Source: Paenibacillus sp. JCM 10914 (GTDB lineage: Bacteria; Bacillota; Bacilli; Paenibacillales; Paenibacillaceae). Taken from it: a stretch of DNA of 64,000 bases. The stretch spans positions 186,001 to 250,000 of the forward strand of contig NZ_BAZR01000002.1 of assembly GCF_001315105.1 (NCBI RefSeq). The letters are read 5' to 3'. Numbering within the stretch: position 1 is the stretch's first letter; each line of letters opens with the position of its first letter. This document shows positions 26,001 through 34,011 of this stretch, one piece after another. Under the pieces are notes generated by a model. It ran no database searches. It saw nothing but the letters and a program-made list of their open reading frames with translations, and was not told the DNA's origin. Made by a program: the position numbers and the translations under genes.

Positions 26001-26849
26001 ATGAGATCCCTTGCATGGGTTACTGACAGCACGAGTACGATTGACCCGGATTTTGCCAGACAAAATCATATTTACGTAGTACCATTGCGATTGATTCTGG
26101 GTGAGGATGCATACCGGGAAGGCATCGATATTACCCCGGAAGCGTTCTATGAAAGAATGAAGAATGAACCGAAAATAAGCAGTTCGCAACCACCGATCGG
26201 CGAGTTTATTGAACTCTATGAATCATTGAAAGGGAAGTATGACGATATTATCGCGATTCATTGCTCGTCCGAGTTGAGTGGGACCTTGAATACGTCGGTT
26301 CATGCGGCAGAGATTGCAGAGGTACCTGTCGTTGGCATTGATTCCAGAGCAGGCGCATTTCCGCTGCGTGAGATGATTAAATCGGGCGTTCAGTGGCATA
26401 AACAAGGCGATACGATTGATATGATCAAGGAAAAGATTCAGACCATGGTGCGTAACATGGAGTTCTATTTGATACCGGCCAGCTTGCATCGACTGCACAG
26501 CAGCGGACGGGTATCCGGAACGCAGCTCTTGCTTAGTAATTTGTTGTCCATCCATCTTCTGCTCCGCTTTGACGAGGGTAAGGTGATTGTAGAAGAGAAG
26601 ATCAGGACCTTTAAGAAAGCGAAGCGGCGCATTATGGAGACCGTGAAGCAGGATTTCGAGAAAATCAAAAAAGTGTGCATTATGCATGCTAACAATATAG
26701 AAATTGCCGAAGAGATCAGGCAGGAGATTGAGGATGCGGATCCTTCGTTAAAGACCGAAGTCATGACATTTATTCCGGTGGTAGGCGTCCATGCCGGGGA
26801 AGGCACAATTGCGTTGTGCTGGATCAAACAGCATCCGGCGTTTACTTAA
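26001..26849 (+). CDS. DegV family protein (fatty-acid binding type)
   Basis: A 282-residue protein of the DegV/FakB family, which binds a fatty acid for phosphorylation by a FakA kinase. It begins with AWVTDSTSTIDPDFARQ, has PLRLILGEDAYREG, TSSQPPIGEF-type loop (ISSQPPIGEF) and the C-terminal VVGVHAGEGTIAL. The conserved Ser of the STD-like start and the HAGEG region contact the lipid carboxylate in known members. ATG 26001 gives the family N-terminus; a GTG at 25989 adds four residues. No FakA-like gene is in the window. A terminator follows. Confidence 0.85.
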   Translation: MRSLAWVTDSTSTIDPDFARQNHIYVVPLRLILGEDAYREGIDITPEAFYERMKNEPKISSSQPPIGEFIELYESLKGKYDDIIAIHCSSELSGTLNTSVHAAEIAEVPVVGIDSRAGAFPLREMIKSGVQWHKQGDTIDMIKEKIQTMVRNMEFYLIPASLHRLHSSGRVSGTQLLLSNLLSIHLLLRFDEGKVIVEEKIRTFKKAKRRIMETVKQDFEKIKKVCIMHANNIEIAEEIRQEIEDADPSLKTEVMTFIPVVGVHAGEGTIALCWIKQHPAFT

Positions 26850-26863
26850 TGAATATTCCAACG

Positions 26864-26895
26864 AAAACCTGCAACTGTTTGATGCAGGTTTTTTT
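26864..26895 (+). terminator. Rho-independent terminator after degV-like gene
   Basis: Stem AAAACCTGCA / TGCAGGTTTT with a 9-base loop and seven T. Confidence 0.85.
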
Positions 26896-26986
26896 ATGTT
26901 GACGATTCTGAATTGGGTTATTCGGTTGTATTAGTAGTAAGGGAATATGGCTATATGAACCTTTGGTTAGAAAGGAATGGACTCTG

Positions 26987-27143
26987 ATGAAGGTCATTAT
27001 TACACAGGCGGAAGCTATCGAAAAAAAAGATCTGGGGCGAAGTCATGCTCATGTTCGGCTTAACCGACGATAATGAAGTATGGGAGAAAGAGCAGTTTAT
27101 CTTGACGGAGGAGCAAGCCCGTCAACTTGGTCTGATCTTATAA
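26987..27143 (+). pseudogene. Small conserved-looking ORF broken by an extra A in a poly-A run
   Basis: ATG 26987, with AAAGGAA 12 bases upstream, starts MKVIITQAEAIEKK. The frame then shifts at a run of eight A (27018-27027). With seven A it continues IWGEVMLMFGLTDDNEVWEKE and ends QARQLGLIL at the TAA at 27141, giving 51 residues. The repaired protein is a compact strand-helix-strand design with acidic charge. I do not know the family. The indel is in the longest A run of the region, so a sequencing insertion is likely. Confidence 0.55.
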
Positions 27144-27176
27144 TGATTCGCTTGGCACTATGGATTTAAGATGGAG

Positions 27177-27210
27177 AGAAGGACTGCGGGAGAGCAGTTC
27201 TTCTTTTTTA
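27177..27210 (+). terminator. Rho-independent terminator
   Basis: Stem AGAAGGACTGC / GCAGTTCTTCT (one G-U) with a 6-base loop and T tract, after the small broken gene. Confidence 0.75.
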
Positions 27211-27339
27211 TGCGTATCAATGATCGCTTGAATTTGGGACTAACACTATAACAATGATATGATGAAATGAGTGTAATGAAACAACGATATGCTGAATGAT
27301 GATTGAGTATTGATGAATGATAAGAAAGAAGATGATGGA

Positions 27340-28668
27340 ATGAATAGGACAACGATCGCCAAATTGATGATCTCCGTGCTGTGGATAGGGCTCATGGTTT
27401 TCTTCTTGGCGGCTTGCCAGGGAAACCAAGGGGCCGGCAGCACGGAGAGTAACGGAACGAAAGAGCAGGTTTCCCCGCCGAATGACGTTAAGGAAGAACC
27501 GCCATCGGATTCAGGGGAGGGGACGGACGCTGAACCGGAGGGGCTGCCAGGAGCGAATGAGCCTGAAGATGAAGTGGCGACTCTGCTATCGGAGATGACA
27601 GTTCAGGAGAAGATCGGTCAGCTTGTCATTGTCGGTCTCGACGGAACGGCCGTGGACGATGCTTCTCGCAAAATGCTGGAGCAGTATCAGGTGGGAGGAT
27701 TTATTCTGTTCAAGGATAACATCACGGATACTGAGCAAGTCGTTCGGCTACTAAATGATCTGAAGCACGGCAATGCAGTTAATCCCGTTCCGCTTTGGCT
27801 GAGTATCGATGAGGAAGGCGGGCGGGTTACCCGATTTCCTGACACGTATGAACGGCTGCCTTCCAGCGGGAAGATCGGTAGCCTGCATGACGAACAACTA
27901 TCCAAGGACGTGGGCAGCCTGATCGCACAAAAAGTAGCCGGAATTGGCATGAATATGGTATTTGCGCCTGTGCTGGATATTAACAGTAATCCGGATAATC
28001 CGGTGATCGGCGACCGCTCATTCGGCGATACGGCTGAGATGGTAACGGCGCAAGGCATCGCTTCGATGCAAGGCATCCAGGCGGGAGGCGTGGTGCCGGT
28101 TGTCAAGCATTTCCCGGGACATGGGGATACCTCGGTTGATTCGCATCTGGGTCTGCCTGTTGTTGAGCACGATCGGCAGCGGTTGCACGAGTTGGAGTTG
28201 GCACCTTTCCAGGCAGCTATCCAGCAGGGTGCCGACGTGGTGATGGTCGCGCATCTGTTGATGCAGGACATTGATCCGAAGACGCCATCTTCGTATTCCA
28301 AGCCGGTTATAACCGATCTGCTGCGTGGCGAGCTTGGGTTTGAGGGGGTTGTCATCACGGATGATATGACGATGGGGGCGATTACGGGTACCACGGATGT
28401 GGGTGAGGCCTCGGTGAAATCGATCGTGGCGGGAACCAACATTGTTCTGATCGGACATGAATTTTCGAAGCAGGAGGCGGTAATCCACGCGTTGACGGAT
28501 GCTGTCAATAGCGGTGTTATATCCGAGGAGATGTTGGATGAGCGCGTGAGGACTACGCTGGAACTGAAACACAAGTATGGCTTGGACGATCAAGCGCTGG
28601 AGGCACCGGATATTAAAGACTTGAATCAAGCAACCAAGGAGGTTGTTGAGCAAGTGGAGGCCAGATAG
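27340..28668 (+). CDS. GH3 beta-N-acetylglucosaminidase-type lipoprotein (NagZ-like)
   Basis: A surface lipoprotein of about 442 residues. A lipobox LAAC follows the signal segment (LMISVLWIGLMVFFLAAC). A low-complexity Glu/Pro/Ser linker (about 25-80) precedes the GH3 barrel. The barrel has the motifs GGFILFKDN, SIDEEGGRVTRFP, the acid/base KHFPGHGDTSVDSH loop and VITDDMTMGAI with the nucleophile Asp. The KHFPGHG loop is the NagZ/beta-hexosaminidase signature, so it probably removes GlcNAc from peptidoglycan fragments outside the cell. ATG 27340 is the start just before the signal; ATG 27310 adds ten residues without a good binding site. Confidence 0.88.
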   Translation: MNRTTIAKLMISVLWIGLMVFFLAACQGNQGAGSTESNGTKEQVSPPNDVKEEPPSDSGEGTDAEPEGLPGANEPEDEVATLLSEMTVQEKIGQLVIVGLDGTAVDDASRKMLEQYQVGGFILFKDNITDTEQVVRLLNDLKHGNAVNPVPLWLSIDEEGGRVTRFPDTYERLPSSGKIGSLHDEQLSKDVGSLIAQKVAGIGMNMVFAPVLDINSNPDNPVIGDRSFGDTAEMVTAQGIASMQGIQAGGVVPVVKHFPGHGDTSVDSHLGLPVVEHDRQRLHELELAPFQAAIQQGADVVMVAHLLMQDIDPKTPSSYSKPVITDLLRGELGFEGVVITDDMTMGAITGTTDVGEASVKSIVAGTNIVLIGHEFSKQEAVIHALTDAVNSGVISEEMLDERVRTTLELKHKYGLDDQALEAPDIKDLNQATKEVVEQVEAR

Positions 28669-28775
28669 TAGTGTTATGGTCCTCTTAGTGGCCGAGCAAG
28701 TCCCTGAGAGGGACTTGTGGCAACGAGCAGCGTTCCCGTTAAAGCAATCCACTCCATCGGCGCTAACGAAAACAG

Positions 28776-28810
28776 AAACCCCCGATCTGATATCAGATCG
28801 GGGGTTTTAA
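28776..28810 (+). terminator. Rho-independent terminator after GH3 gene
   Basis: A perfect stem AAACCCCCGATCTGA / TCAGATCGGGGGTTT with a very small loop and a T tract. A smaller hairpin (AAGTCCCT / AGGGACTT) lies at 28698-28718. Confidence 0.85.
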
Positions 28811-28829
28811 TAGTCAAAAATATTAAAAG

Positions 28830-28858
28830 TTGATATAATGATTAGAATATGCTAGAAT
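28830..28858 (+). promoter_or_regulatory. Sigma-A-type promoter for the sigma factor gene
   Basis: TTGATA (28830-28835), a 17-base spacer and TAGAAT (28853-28858), about 90 bases before the start. Confidence 0.6.
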
Positions 28859-28946
28859 GAGGGGTAAATAACTATTAAGCAATTGTCATAATGACCTAAT
28901 GCTAGATTAGCATAATAATATGGAATTGTCAACAGGGGGGCATAGA

Positions 28947-29897
28947 ATGGAAAACCGTCAAAGCGCGGATTTTGCATTGGGACGCGAGGTTCCGGAAACA
29001 GAGAAAGCGGTGAATTCTCCTACCGAGGATTTCTCCGTTCACGATGATCTCTCGCTTCCACCAGGCATCAAGATCAGCGATCCAGTTCGCATGTACCTGA
29101 AAGAAATCGGTCGTGTTCCCCTCCTCTCAGCCGATGAAGAAGTGGAACTGTCCAAACGAATTGAGGAGGGGGATGAAGAAGCGAAGCGCCGTTTGGCCGA
29201 AGCGAATCTTCGTCTCGTTGTAAGTATTGCCAGAAGATATGCTGGCCGGGGCATGCAATTCCTTGATCTGATTCAGGAAGGCAATATGGGCCTGATCAAA
29301 GCGGTCGAGAAGTTTGACTATTCGAAGGGCTTTAAGTTCAGCACGTATGCTACATGGTGGATTCGCCAGGCGATTACTCGCTCCATTGCGGACCAAGCGA
29401 GAACAATTCGAATTCCGGTCCATATGGTAGAAACGATTAATAAACTGGTGCGGGTCTCCCGCCAACTCCTGCAGGAGTTGGGGCGTGAACCAACACCGGA
29501 AGAAATCGCCAAAGAGATGGAGATTACACCGGAGAAGGTTAGGGAGATTCAGAAGGTGTCCCAGGAGCCGGTTTCCCTTGAGACGCCTGTCGGTGAAGAG
29601 AGTGACTCCAATCTGGGAGACTTCATAGAGGATCAGGATGCATTGGCACCTGCTGATGCAGCAGCCTTCGAATTATTGAAAGAACAGTTGGAAGAGGTAC
29701 TGGATACGTTGACAGAGCGGGAAGAGAACGTACTCCGTCTCCGCTTTGGCTTGGAGGATGGACGCACGCGTACGCTGGAGGAAGTAGGCCAGGTATTCGG
29801 TGTTACTCGTGAACGTATCCGTCAGATTGAAGCGAAGGCGCTGCGCAAGCTCCGCCACCCTAGCCGCAGCAAACGGCTGAAGGATTTCCTGGAATAA
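28947..29897 (+). CDS. RpoD/SigA-like sigma-70 factor lacking region 1.1
   Basis: A 316-residue sigma factor. After a short polar N-terminus (about 40 residues) come region 1.2 ([16 protein letters not shown]), region 2 ([33 protein letters not shown]), region 3 and region 4 ([35 protein letters not shown]). Promoter-contact residues of region 2.4 and 4.2 match housekeeping SigA, so it should read similar -10/-35 elements. SigA of this group is about 370 residues and has an autoinhibitory region 1.1, which is missing here. The gene is also not next to dnaG. It is probably a group 2 paralogue. ATG 28947 follows an AGGGGGG; ATG 28920 lies before that site. Confidence 0.85.
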   Translation: MENRQSADFALGREVPETEKAVNSPTEDFSVHDDLSLPPGIKISDPVRMYLKEIGRVPLLSADEEVELSKRIEEGDEEAKRRLAEANLRLVVSIARRYAGRGMQFLDLIQEGNMGLIKAVEKFDYSKGFKFSTYATWWIRQAITRSIADQARTIRIPVHMVETINKLVRVSRQLLQELGREPTPEEIAKEMEITPEKVREIQKVSQEPVSLETPVGEESDSNLGDFIEDQDALAPADAAAFELLKEQLEEVLDTLTEREENVLRLRFGLEDGRTRTLEEVGQVFGVTRERIRQIEAKALRKLRHPSRSKRLKDFLE

Positions 29898-29931
29898 ATT
29901 TAGAGACAGTAGAAATTTCCTGAGCGTATAC

Positions 29932-29978
29932 GAGCCCCTAATGGCAGCAATTGGCTGCCATTCAGGGGTTCTTTTTTT
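29932..29978 (+). terminator. Rho-independent terminator after sigma gene
   Basis: A long stem (GAGCCCCTAATGGCAGC paired with GCTGCCATTCAGGGGTTC, small mismatch) and seven T. Confidence 0.88.
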
Positions 29979-30103
29979 GACCAGTTGGAGGATGCACGCC
30001 GCTGAATTGACACCACCCGCGGAGTTGCATCATAATGATGTAACAAAACATCCATGAGCAGTGTGATGAGGCTTGTGTCCGAATGTGAACCGATAGGAGT
30101 GAC

Positions 30104-31135
30104 ATGTTTGCGATGATCCTACATAAATCTGCAATCGAACGATTGTGCATGCGCCATGTGGAGCTGTCTGCTTTCTCAACTTACGGGATTGGCGGTAAAG
30201 CCAATTACTTGGCCATGCCGGAAACGTCGGAGGACCTTGCCGACCTGCTTCAAGACTGCAAGCTGCGGGGAATGCCGTGGTACATTTTTGGTATGGGCTC
30301 TAATATTCTGTTCCCGGATGAGCCGGAGCATGATCTTGTGTTTATATCGTTGAAGAATCTCGTAGACCTCCGAGTGACGAATGGAAAATGGCACGTCTCA
30401 TCAGGGACGCCGATGTCATTGCTCTCGCTGATGGGCTTGATGGGTCGCCACGATCTGCTCGATTTCACTTTTTTGCTGCCGGGCTGCCTCGGTGCCGGTA
30501 TCTACATGAACGCCAAATATAATCACCGTCAAATCTGCGATATTCTGGATACGGTTTACTATATTGACACCATGGAACCTGGTCTCCATATACAGTCTGT
30601 TGCGGTCTCGGACTGCCAGTTCGCCTATAAACAATCGATTTTTCAGCAGCATCCGTGGATTGTTGTCGGTGCTGATTTAAACATTCCGGTCAGTAGCGAA
30701 GAGCAGGTCCTATCGACCGCTCAACTATTAAAAGATTGGAAATCCCGCGGCAGTCACCCGTCCTCCTTGCCGTCGTTCTTCTCTTTTTTCCTGGGCGAAG
30801 TGCACGCGCTGGCAGGGCAAGGGATTCCGACACCACAATCGATGCTGGATATCATCAAGTATCGTACGAGCAAGCGTCATTTTGATTACCCGTCGTGCGG
30901 TTCCGTATTTAAAAATAATTATAATTACGGGGTGGCCGTTGGAGCGCTTGTCGATCAGTTGAATATTAAAGGTACGGAATATGGAGGCGCCATCATCTCT
31001 CCGCATCACGGCAATATGATACTCAACCAAAATCAGGCCAAGGCTTCAGATATACGGTATTTAATGAATTTGATCTCGGAATCGATTGATAGGCAATTTG
31101 GATTCGTGCCTGAACCCGAGATTGTTCTGGTGTAA
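30104..31135 (+). CDS. MurB-like UDP-N-acetylenolpyruvoylglucosamine reductase, divergent paralogue
   Basis: A 343-residue FAD enzyme of the MurB family, which reduces enolpyruvyl-UDP-GlcNAc to UDP-MurNAc with NADPH. The FAD-binding motifs are STYGIGGKANYL and FGMGSNILF. The substrate-binding loop LPGCLGAGIYMNAKYNHRQI corresponds to the usual IPGTVGGAVxMNAGxYG but differs at several positions. The catalytic Ser of CGSVFKN is at about 267 and the C-terminal Glu of PEPEIVLV is present. The chain is about 40 residues longer than Bacillus MurB. No other mur gene is adjacent. It may be a second MurB or serve a modified sugar; catalysis looks intact. ATG 30104 follows ATAGGAGTGAC. Confidence 0.8.
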   Translation: MFAMILHKSAIERLCMRHVELSAFSTYGIGGKANYLAMPETSEDLADLLQDCKLRGMPWYIFGMGSNILFPDEPEHDLVFISLKNLVDLRVTNGKWHVSSGTPMSLLSLMGLMGRHDLLDFTFLLPGCLGAGIYMNAKYNHRQICDILDTVYYIDTMEPGLHIQSVAVSDCQFAYKQSIFQQHPWIVVGADLNIPVSSEEQVLSTAQLLKDWKSRGSHPSSLPSFFSFFLGEVHALAGQGIPTPQSMLDIIKYRTSKRHFDYPSCGSVFKNNYNYGVAVGALVDQLNIKGTEYGGAIISPHHGNMILNQNQAKASDIRYLMNLISESIDRQFGFVPEPEIVLV

Positions 31136-31168
31136 AGATTGGATATAAAAATAATCTCTGTAAAGGAA

Positions 31169-31197
31169 TTGGAATAAGTAGAATTTAAGGATATAAT
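31169..31197 (+). promoter_or_regulatory. Sigma-A-type promoter for ppaC
   Basis: TTGGAA (31169-31174), 17-base spacer, perfect TATAAT (31192-31197). Confidence 0.65.
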
Positions 31198-31263
31198 CAG
31201 ATAGGTGATCATCTGTTTATCGTGGTAAGCAGTGAAATTAATGATGTGAGAGGGGTATTACAT

Positions 31264-32193
31264 ATGGCAAAAACATTAATTTTTGGACACAAAAATCCGG
31301 ATACGGATACGATCTGCTCAGCCATCGCTTATGCTGATCTGAAGAATCAGCTTGGCCTGGAAGCAGAGCCAGTGCGCCTTGGCGATGTTAACGGTGAAAC
31401 GCAATTCGCACTCGACTATTTCAAGGTGGATGCACCACGTTTAGTTGAGACGGTAGCGGGTGAAGCGGCGGATGTGATTCTTGTCGATCATAACGAGCGT
31501 CAACAAAGCGCTTCCGATATTGATCAGGTTCGTGTGGTTGAGGTCATTGATCATCATCGTATTGCTAACTTTGAGACAAGCCATCCGCTGTACTATCGGG
31601 CTGAGCCTGTTGGCTGCACCGCTACGATTCTGCTTAAGATTTATAAAGAGAAGGGCGTTGCTGTTCGCAAAGAGATCGCAGGACTCATGCTGTCTGCTAT
31701 CATCTCGGATTCTTTGTTGTTCAAATCCCCGACCTGCACGGAAGAAGATATTGCTGCCGCTCGCGAGCTTGCGGAAATTGCAGGCGTGGATGCAGACAGC
31801 TACGGCTTGGAGATGCTTAAAGCCGGCGCCGATCTGAGCGATAAAACTATCGCGCAGCTGATCTCACTGGATGCTAAAGAATTTAGCATGGGTGGAGCCA
31901 AAGTCGAAATCGCACAAGTCAATGCGGTGGATACGAATGACGTACTGGCTCGTCAAGCGGAGCTCGAGTACGCTATCCAATCCATCATCGCGGACAAGAA
32001 GCTTGATCTGTTCGTGTTCGTTGTGACGGATATCCTCAACAATGATTCCATCGCACTTGCACTGGGCCAAGAAGCAAAAGCGGTTGAGAAAGCATACAAC
32101 GTATCGCTTAGCGACAATAAAGCGCTGCTCAAAGGTGTTGTATCACGCAAATCGCAGATCGTACCTGTCCTGACGGACGCTTTTGCGCAATAA
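31264..32193 (+). CDS. ppaC: Manganese-dependent inorganic pyrophosphatase
   Basis: A 309-residue cytoplasmic enzyme of family II, splitting pyrophosphate to two phosphates with Mn or Co. The DHH-family motifs are in order: [13 protein letters not shown] (metal ligands His and two Asp), [12 protein letters not shown] and, in the C-terminal DHHA2 domain, the phosphate-binding SRKSQIVP. Length matches the family (about 309). ATG 31264 follows GAGAGGGGTATTAC. It has its own promoter and terminator. Confidence 0.95.
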   Translation: MAKTLIFGHKNPDTDTICSAIAYADLKNQLGLEAEPVRLGDVNGETQFALDYFKVDAPRLVETVAGEAADVILVDHNERQQSASDIDQVRVVEVIDHHRIANFETSHPLYYRAEPVGCTATILLKIYKEKGVAVRKEIAGLMLSAIISDSLLFKSPTCTEEDIAAARELAEIAGVDADSYGLEMLKAGADLSDKTIAQLISLDAKEFSMGGAKVEIAQVNAVDTNDVLARQAELEYAIQSIIADKKLDLFVFVVTDILNNDSIALALGQEAKAVEKAYNVSLSDNKALLKGVVSRKSQIVPVLTDAFAQ

Positions 32194-32208
32194 TTCGAAC
32201 ATCACATC

Positions 32209-32250
32209 AAGCCTGACCGGCTCTGGATAGCTGGTCAGGCTTGTTTTTAT
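32209..32250 (+). terminator. Rho-independent terminator after ppaC
   Basis: Stem AAGCCTGACCGGC / GCTGGTCAGGCTT with a short loop and a T tract. Confidence 0.85.
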
Positions 32251-32442
32251 TTAATGATGTTTAGCCCCGGAATAGAAGATTGAAATATTGTAATGAATTT
32301 ACATGGATTTGACATCCTTTTTCAACGTTTGAGTCGTATAATGAAATTATCGTAAACCGTGAATATTCTGTTTCATATACCAGTATTTGGTTTACATATA
32401 TAGACAAGCATAAGACAAGTTCGTGAGAGGGGCGAGGAGAAC

Positions 32443-32958
32443 ATGAAGAGATCGGTTTGGAGATTGGGTGCAATGCTGCTGCTGATACTAGTTACGATGA
32501 CAACAGTAGGTGTGGCTTCTAGCAACAATTATGAGCCGGTTCAGCATGCTTCGAATCAGGAGGCTGCCTATATTAATGGACTTAAGATAAGGGACGGTAA
32601 GGTCTATTTGGAAGTAGATCCGATTGAGTGGTACGAAGGAGAGGAAGCGAATCAAATCTTCCGTGAGCGGGAGCAAGATCCGGACATGACGGAAGCGCCT
32701 GATGGCTACTACATCGTGAACGATACGGAAGAGAACATCGTACTGCCTGTCGCTGATGATGCGGAAGTCTTGTTACAGCTGTATGATCACACAGGACGAT
32801 ATGAGGATGCGCAGATTTCTTGGAATCAACTGGTGAGCTTGAACAAATTCACGGAAATCTATCGTAAAGACGATATCGTGGACATGAAGTGGTTCCCATT
32901 CCATATCACGATCGAGGACGGCGTAGTCGTTAAACTTATTCAACAATACGTACCTTAA
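32443..32958 (+). CDS. Secreted protein of unknown function
   Basis: A 171-residue protein with a signal peptide (RSVWRLGAMLLLILVTMTTVGVA, cleavage around 25-27). The mature part is acidic and beta-rich (GLKIRDGKVYLEVDPIEWYEGEEANQIF ... DGYYIVNDTEENIVLPV ... FHITIEDGVVVKLIQQYVP). This resembles small secreted Bacillales proteins that look like regulatory or binding domains, but I do not recognise a named family. ATG 32443 follows GAGGGGCGAGGAG. A -10-like TATAAT is at about 32337. Confidence 0.68.
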   Translation: MKRSVWRLGAMLLLILVTMTTVGVASSNNYEPVQHASNQEAAYINGLKIRDGKVYLEVDPIEWYEGEEANQIFREREQDPDMTEAPDGYYIVNDTEENIVLPVADDAEVLLQLYDHTGRYEDAQISWNQLVSLNKFTEIYRKDDIVDMKWFPFHITIEDGVVVKLIQQYVP

Positions 32959-32978
32959 TGATATACAACAGAGTACAA

Positions 32979-33031
32979 TAAAGCCGCAAGTGTTCAGGTT
33001 GTTACGCAACCCGATCACTTGCGGCTTTTTG
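32979..33031. terminator. Bidirectional terminator between two secreted-protein genes
   Basis: Stem AAAGCCGCAAGTG / CACTTGCGGCTTT with a loop of about 23 bases that has its own small hairpin (GGTTG / CAACC), with A and T tracts at both ends. Confidence 0.8.
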
Positions 33032-33036
33032 CGATG

Positions 33037-33765
33037 TTATTTCGCTTTGTTATGATGCTGAAGTGGTTTTAATTTGCCGTTGACCACGTCATTCACGAAC
33101 GGAGCGATTTTAGCTTTACGTTGTTCGTATTCTTCTCTGGTAATAGTTCCTTCGGCTAGCTTCTCATCCAGACGCTTGGTCAGCGCCTGTACCTGCTGAT
33201 CAATCACGGATTGCACAGGAATGTGCTTGGCTTCAGCGATTTGAGCTAACGATTTCCCATCTTGCAGTGACTGCTTGAGCTCATCCGGTGTCATCTTCAA
33301 AAGCTGTGCGAGTCCCTCGCGATCCGAGACGAGCCTGCCATGACGGTGAGGTGCGTGCCTTTGCCAGCCACCCTTAGCATCCAGCAGTTTGTCAGCTGCA
33401 GCCGAGAAGTCCATCGATTTGCCGAGATGATTCGGTCTGGCGGAGATTTTCTCCTTCAGCAGCTCAATGAGCTTGTCCTTCATCACCTCGCGCGTAATGC
33501 CCTGCTCATTGGCGATTTCAGCAAGCGTAGCCGTCTTCAGCTTGTCGCGCAGTACTTGCGGCTCCAGCTTGAGGAACTCGGAGAGGGTTCTGAACATTTG
33601 TCCAGGTTTATGTTGTCCCGGGCCATCCTGTGATGAAGGCACAGCCGGGGATTCGCTTACTTGATTTGGCTCCGCCGAGACAGAAACGGGTAGATACGCG
33701 AGACCCATGATCACCGCAATGCATAGAAGCATGATGCGTTGCATGGATTTGATGTGTGTTGCCAT
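33037..33765 (-). CDS. Secreted protein with two helical repeats and SHOCT-like tail
   Basis: A 242-residue exported protein with a signal peptide (IMLLCIAVIMGLAYLPVSVSA). Residues about 60-106 and 150-197 are a repeat of the form LxxLLKxxPxxLxxxLxxGxxLAxIAxxxxI, seen as LSEFLKLEPQVLRDKL and LAQLLKMTPDELKQSL. Each is like a two-helix module near LysM/sporulation-type proteins but not a LysM. Residues about 202-221 (LAEGTITREEYEQRKAKI) resemble a SHOCT motif. His-rich ends (HAPHRHG, HHNK) could bind metal. Function is unknown. ATG 33765 follows AAAGGCGGTAA. Confidence 0.68.
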   Translation of the reverse strand: MATHIKSMQRIMLLCIAVIMGLAYLPVSVSAEPNQVSESPAVPSSQDGPGQHKPGQMFRTLSEFLKLEPQVLRDKLKTATLAEIANEQGITREVMKDKLIELLKEKISARPNHLGKSMDFSAAADKLLDAKGGWQRHAPHRHGRLVSDREGLAQLLKMTPDELKQSLQDGKSLAQIAEAKHIPVQSVIDQQVQALTKRLDEKLAEGTITREEYEQRKAKIAPFVNDVVNGKLKPLQHHNKAK

Positions 33766-33901
33766 TGTCGATTACCGCCTTTCTCATGGTTTGGCCTTAC
33801 AGTCCATCAGTGTTGCCGGATAAACTGAACTCATCCTTAAAATAACCTTAAAATGGGATGAAAATACATGATAGAGCATCAGATCCATCATGATTTATTT
33901 A

Positions 33902-33915
33902 TGAAAGCGCTTGAA
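33902..33915. promoter_or_regulatory. Candidate cre (CcpA) site
   Basis: TGAAAGCGCTTGAA matches 12 of 14 positions of the cre consensus and lies just upstream of the -35 of the arabinofuranosidase gene, a usual target of carbon catabolite control. Confidence 0.45.
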
Positions 33916-33922
33916 ATAAAGG

Positions 33923-33951
33923 TTGACGAGACGTGAAGACCTCGATATTAT
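33923..33951 (+). promoter_or_regulatory. Sigma-A-type promoter for the arabinofuranosidase gene
   Basis: TTGACG (33923-33928), 17-base spacer, TATTAT (33946-33951). Confidence 0.65.
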
Positions 33952-34011
33952 TATTTTAAAGTTTAATGAATTGATTCATATATTTATTTACAAAAGAGGA
34001 GCGGATTTACG

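Noticed and set aside
25539..26189. Minus-strand frame of 216 codons across the GIY-YIG and DegV genes
   Set aside because: It spans two well-supported plus-strand genes and the spacer between them, has no binding site and looks like out-of-frame sequence.
27687..28574. Open frame of 295 codons on the minus strand opposite the GH3 gene
   Set aside because: It is a shadow of a strongly conserved plus-strand gene; the translation is Ser/Arg/Pro-rich and has no domain pattern or binding site.
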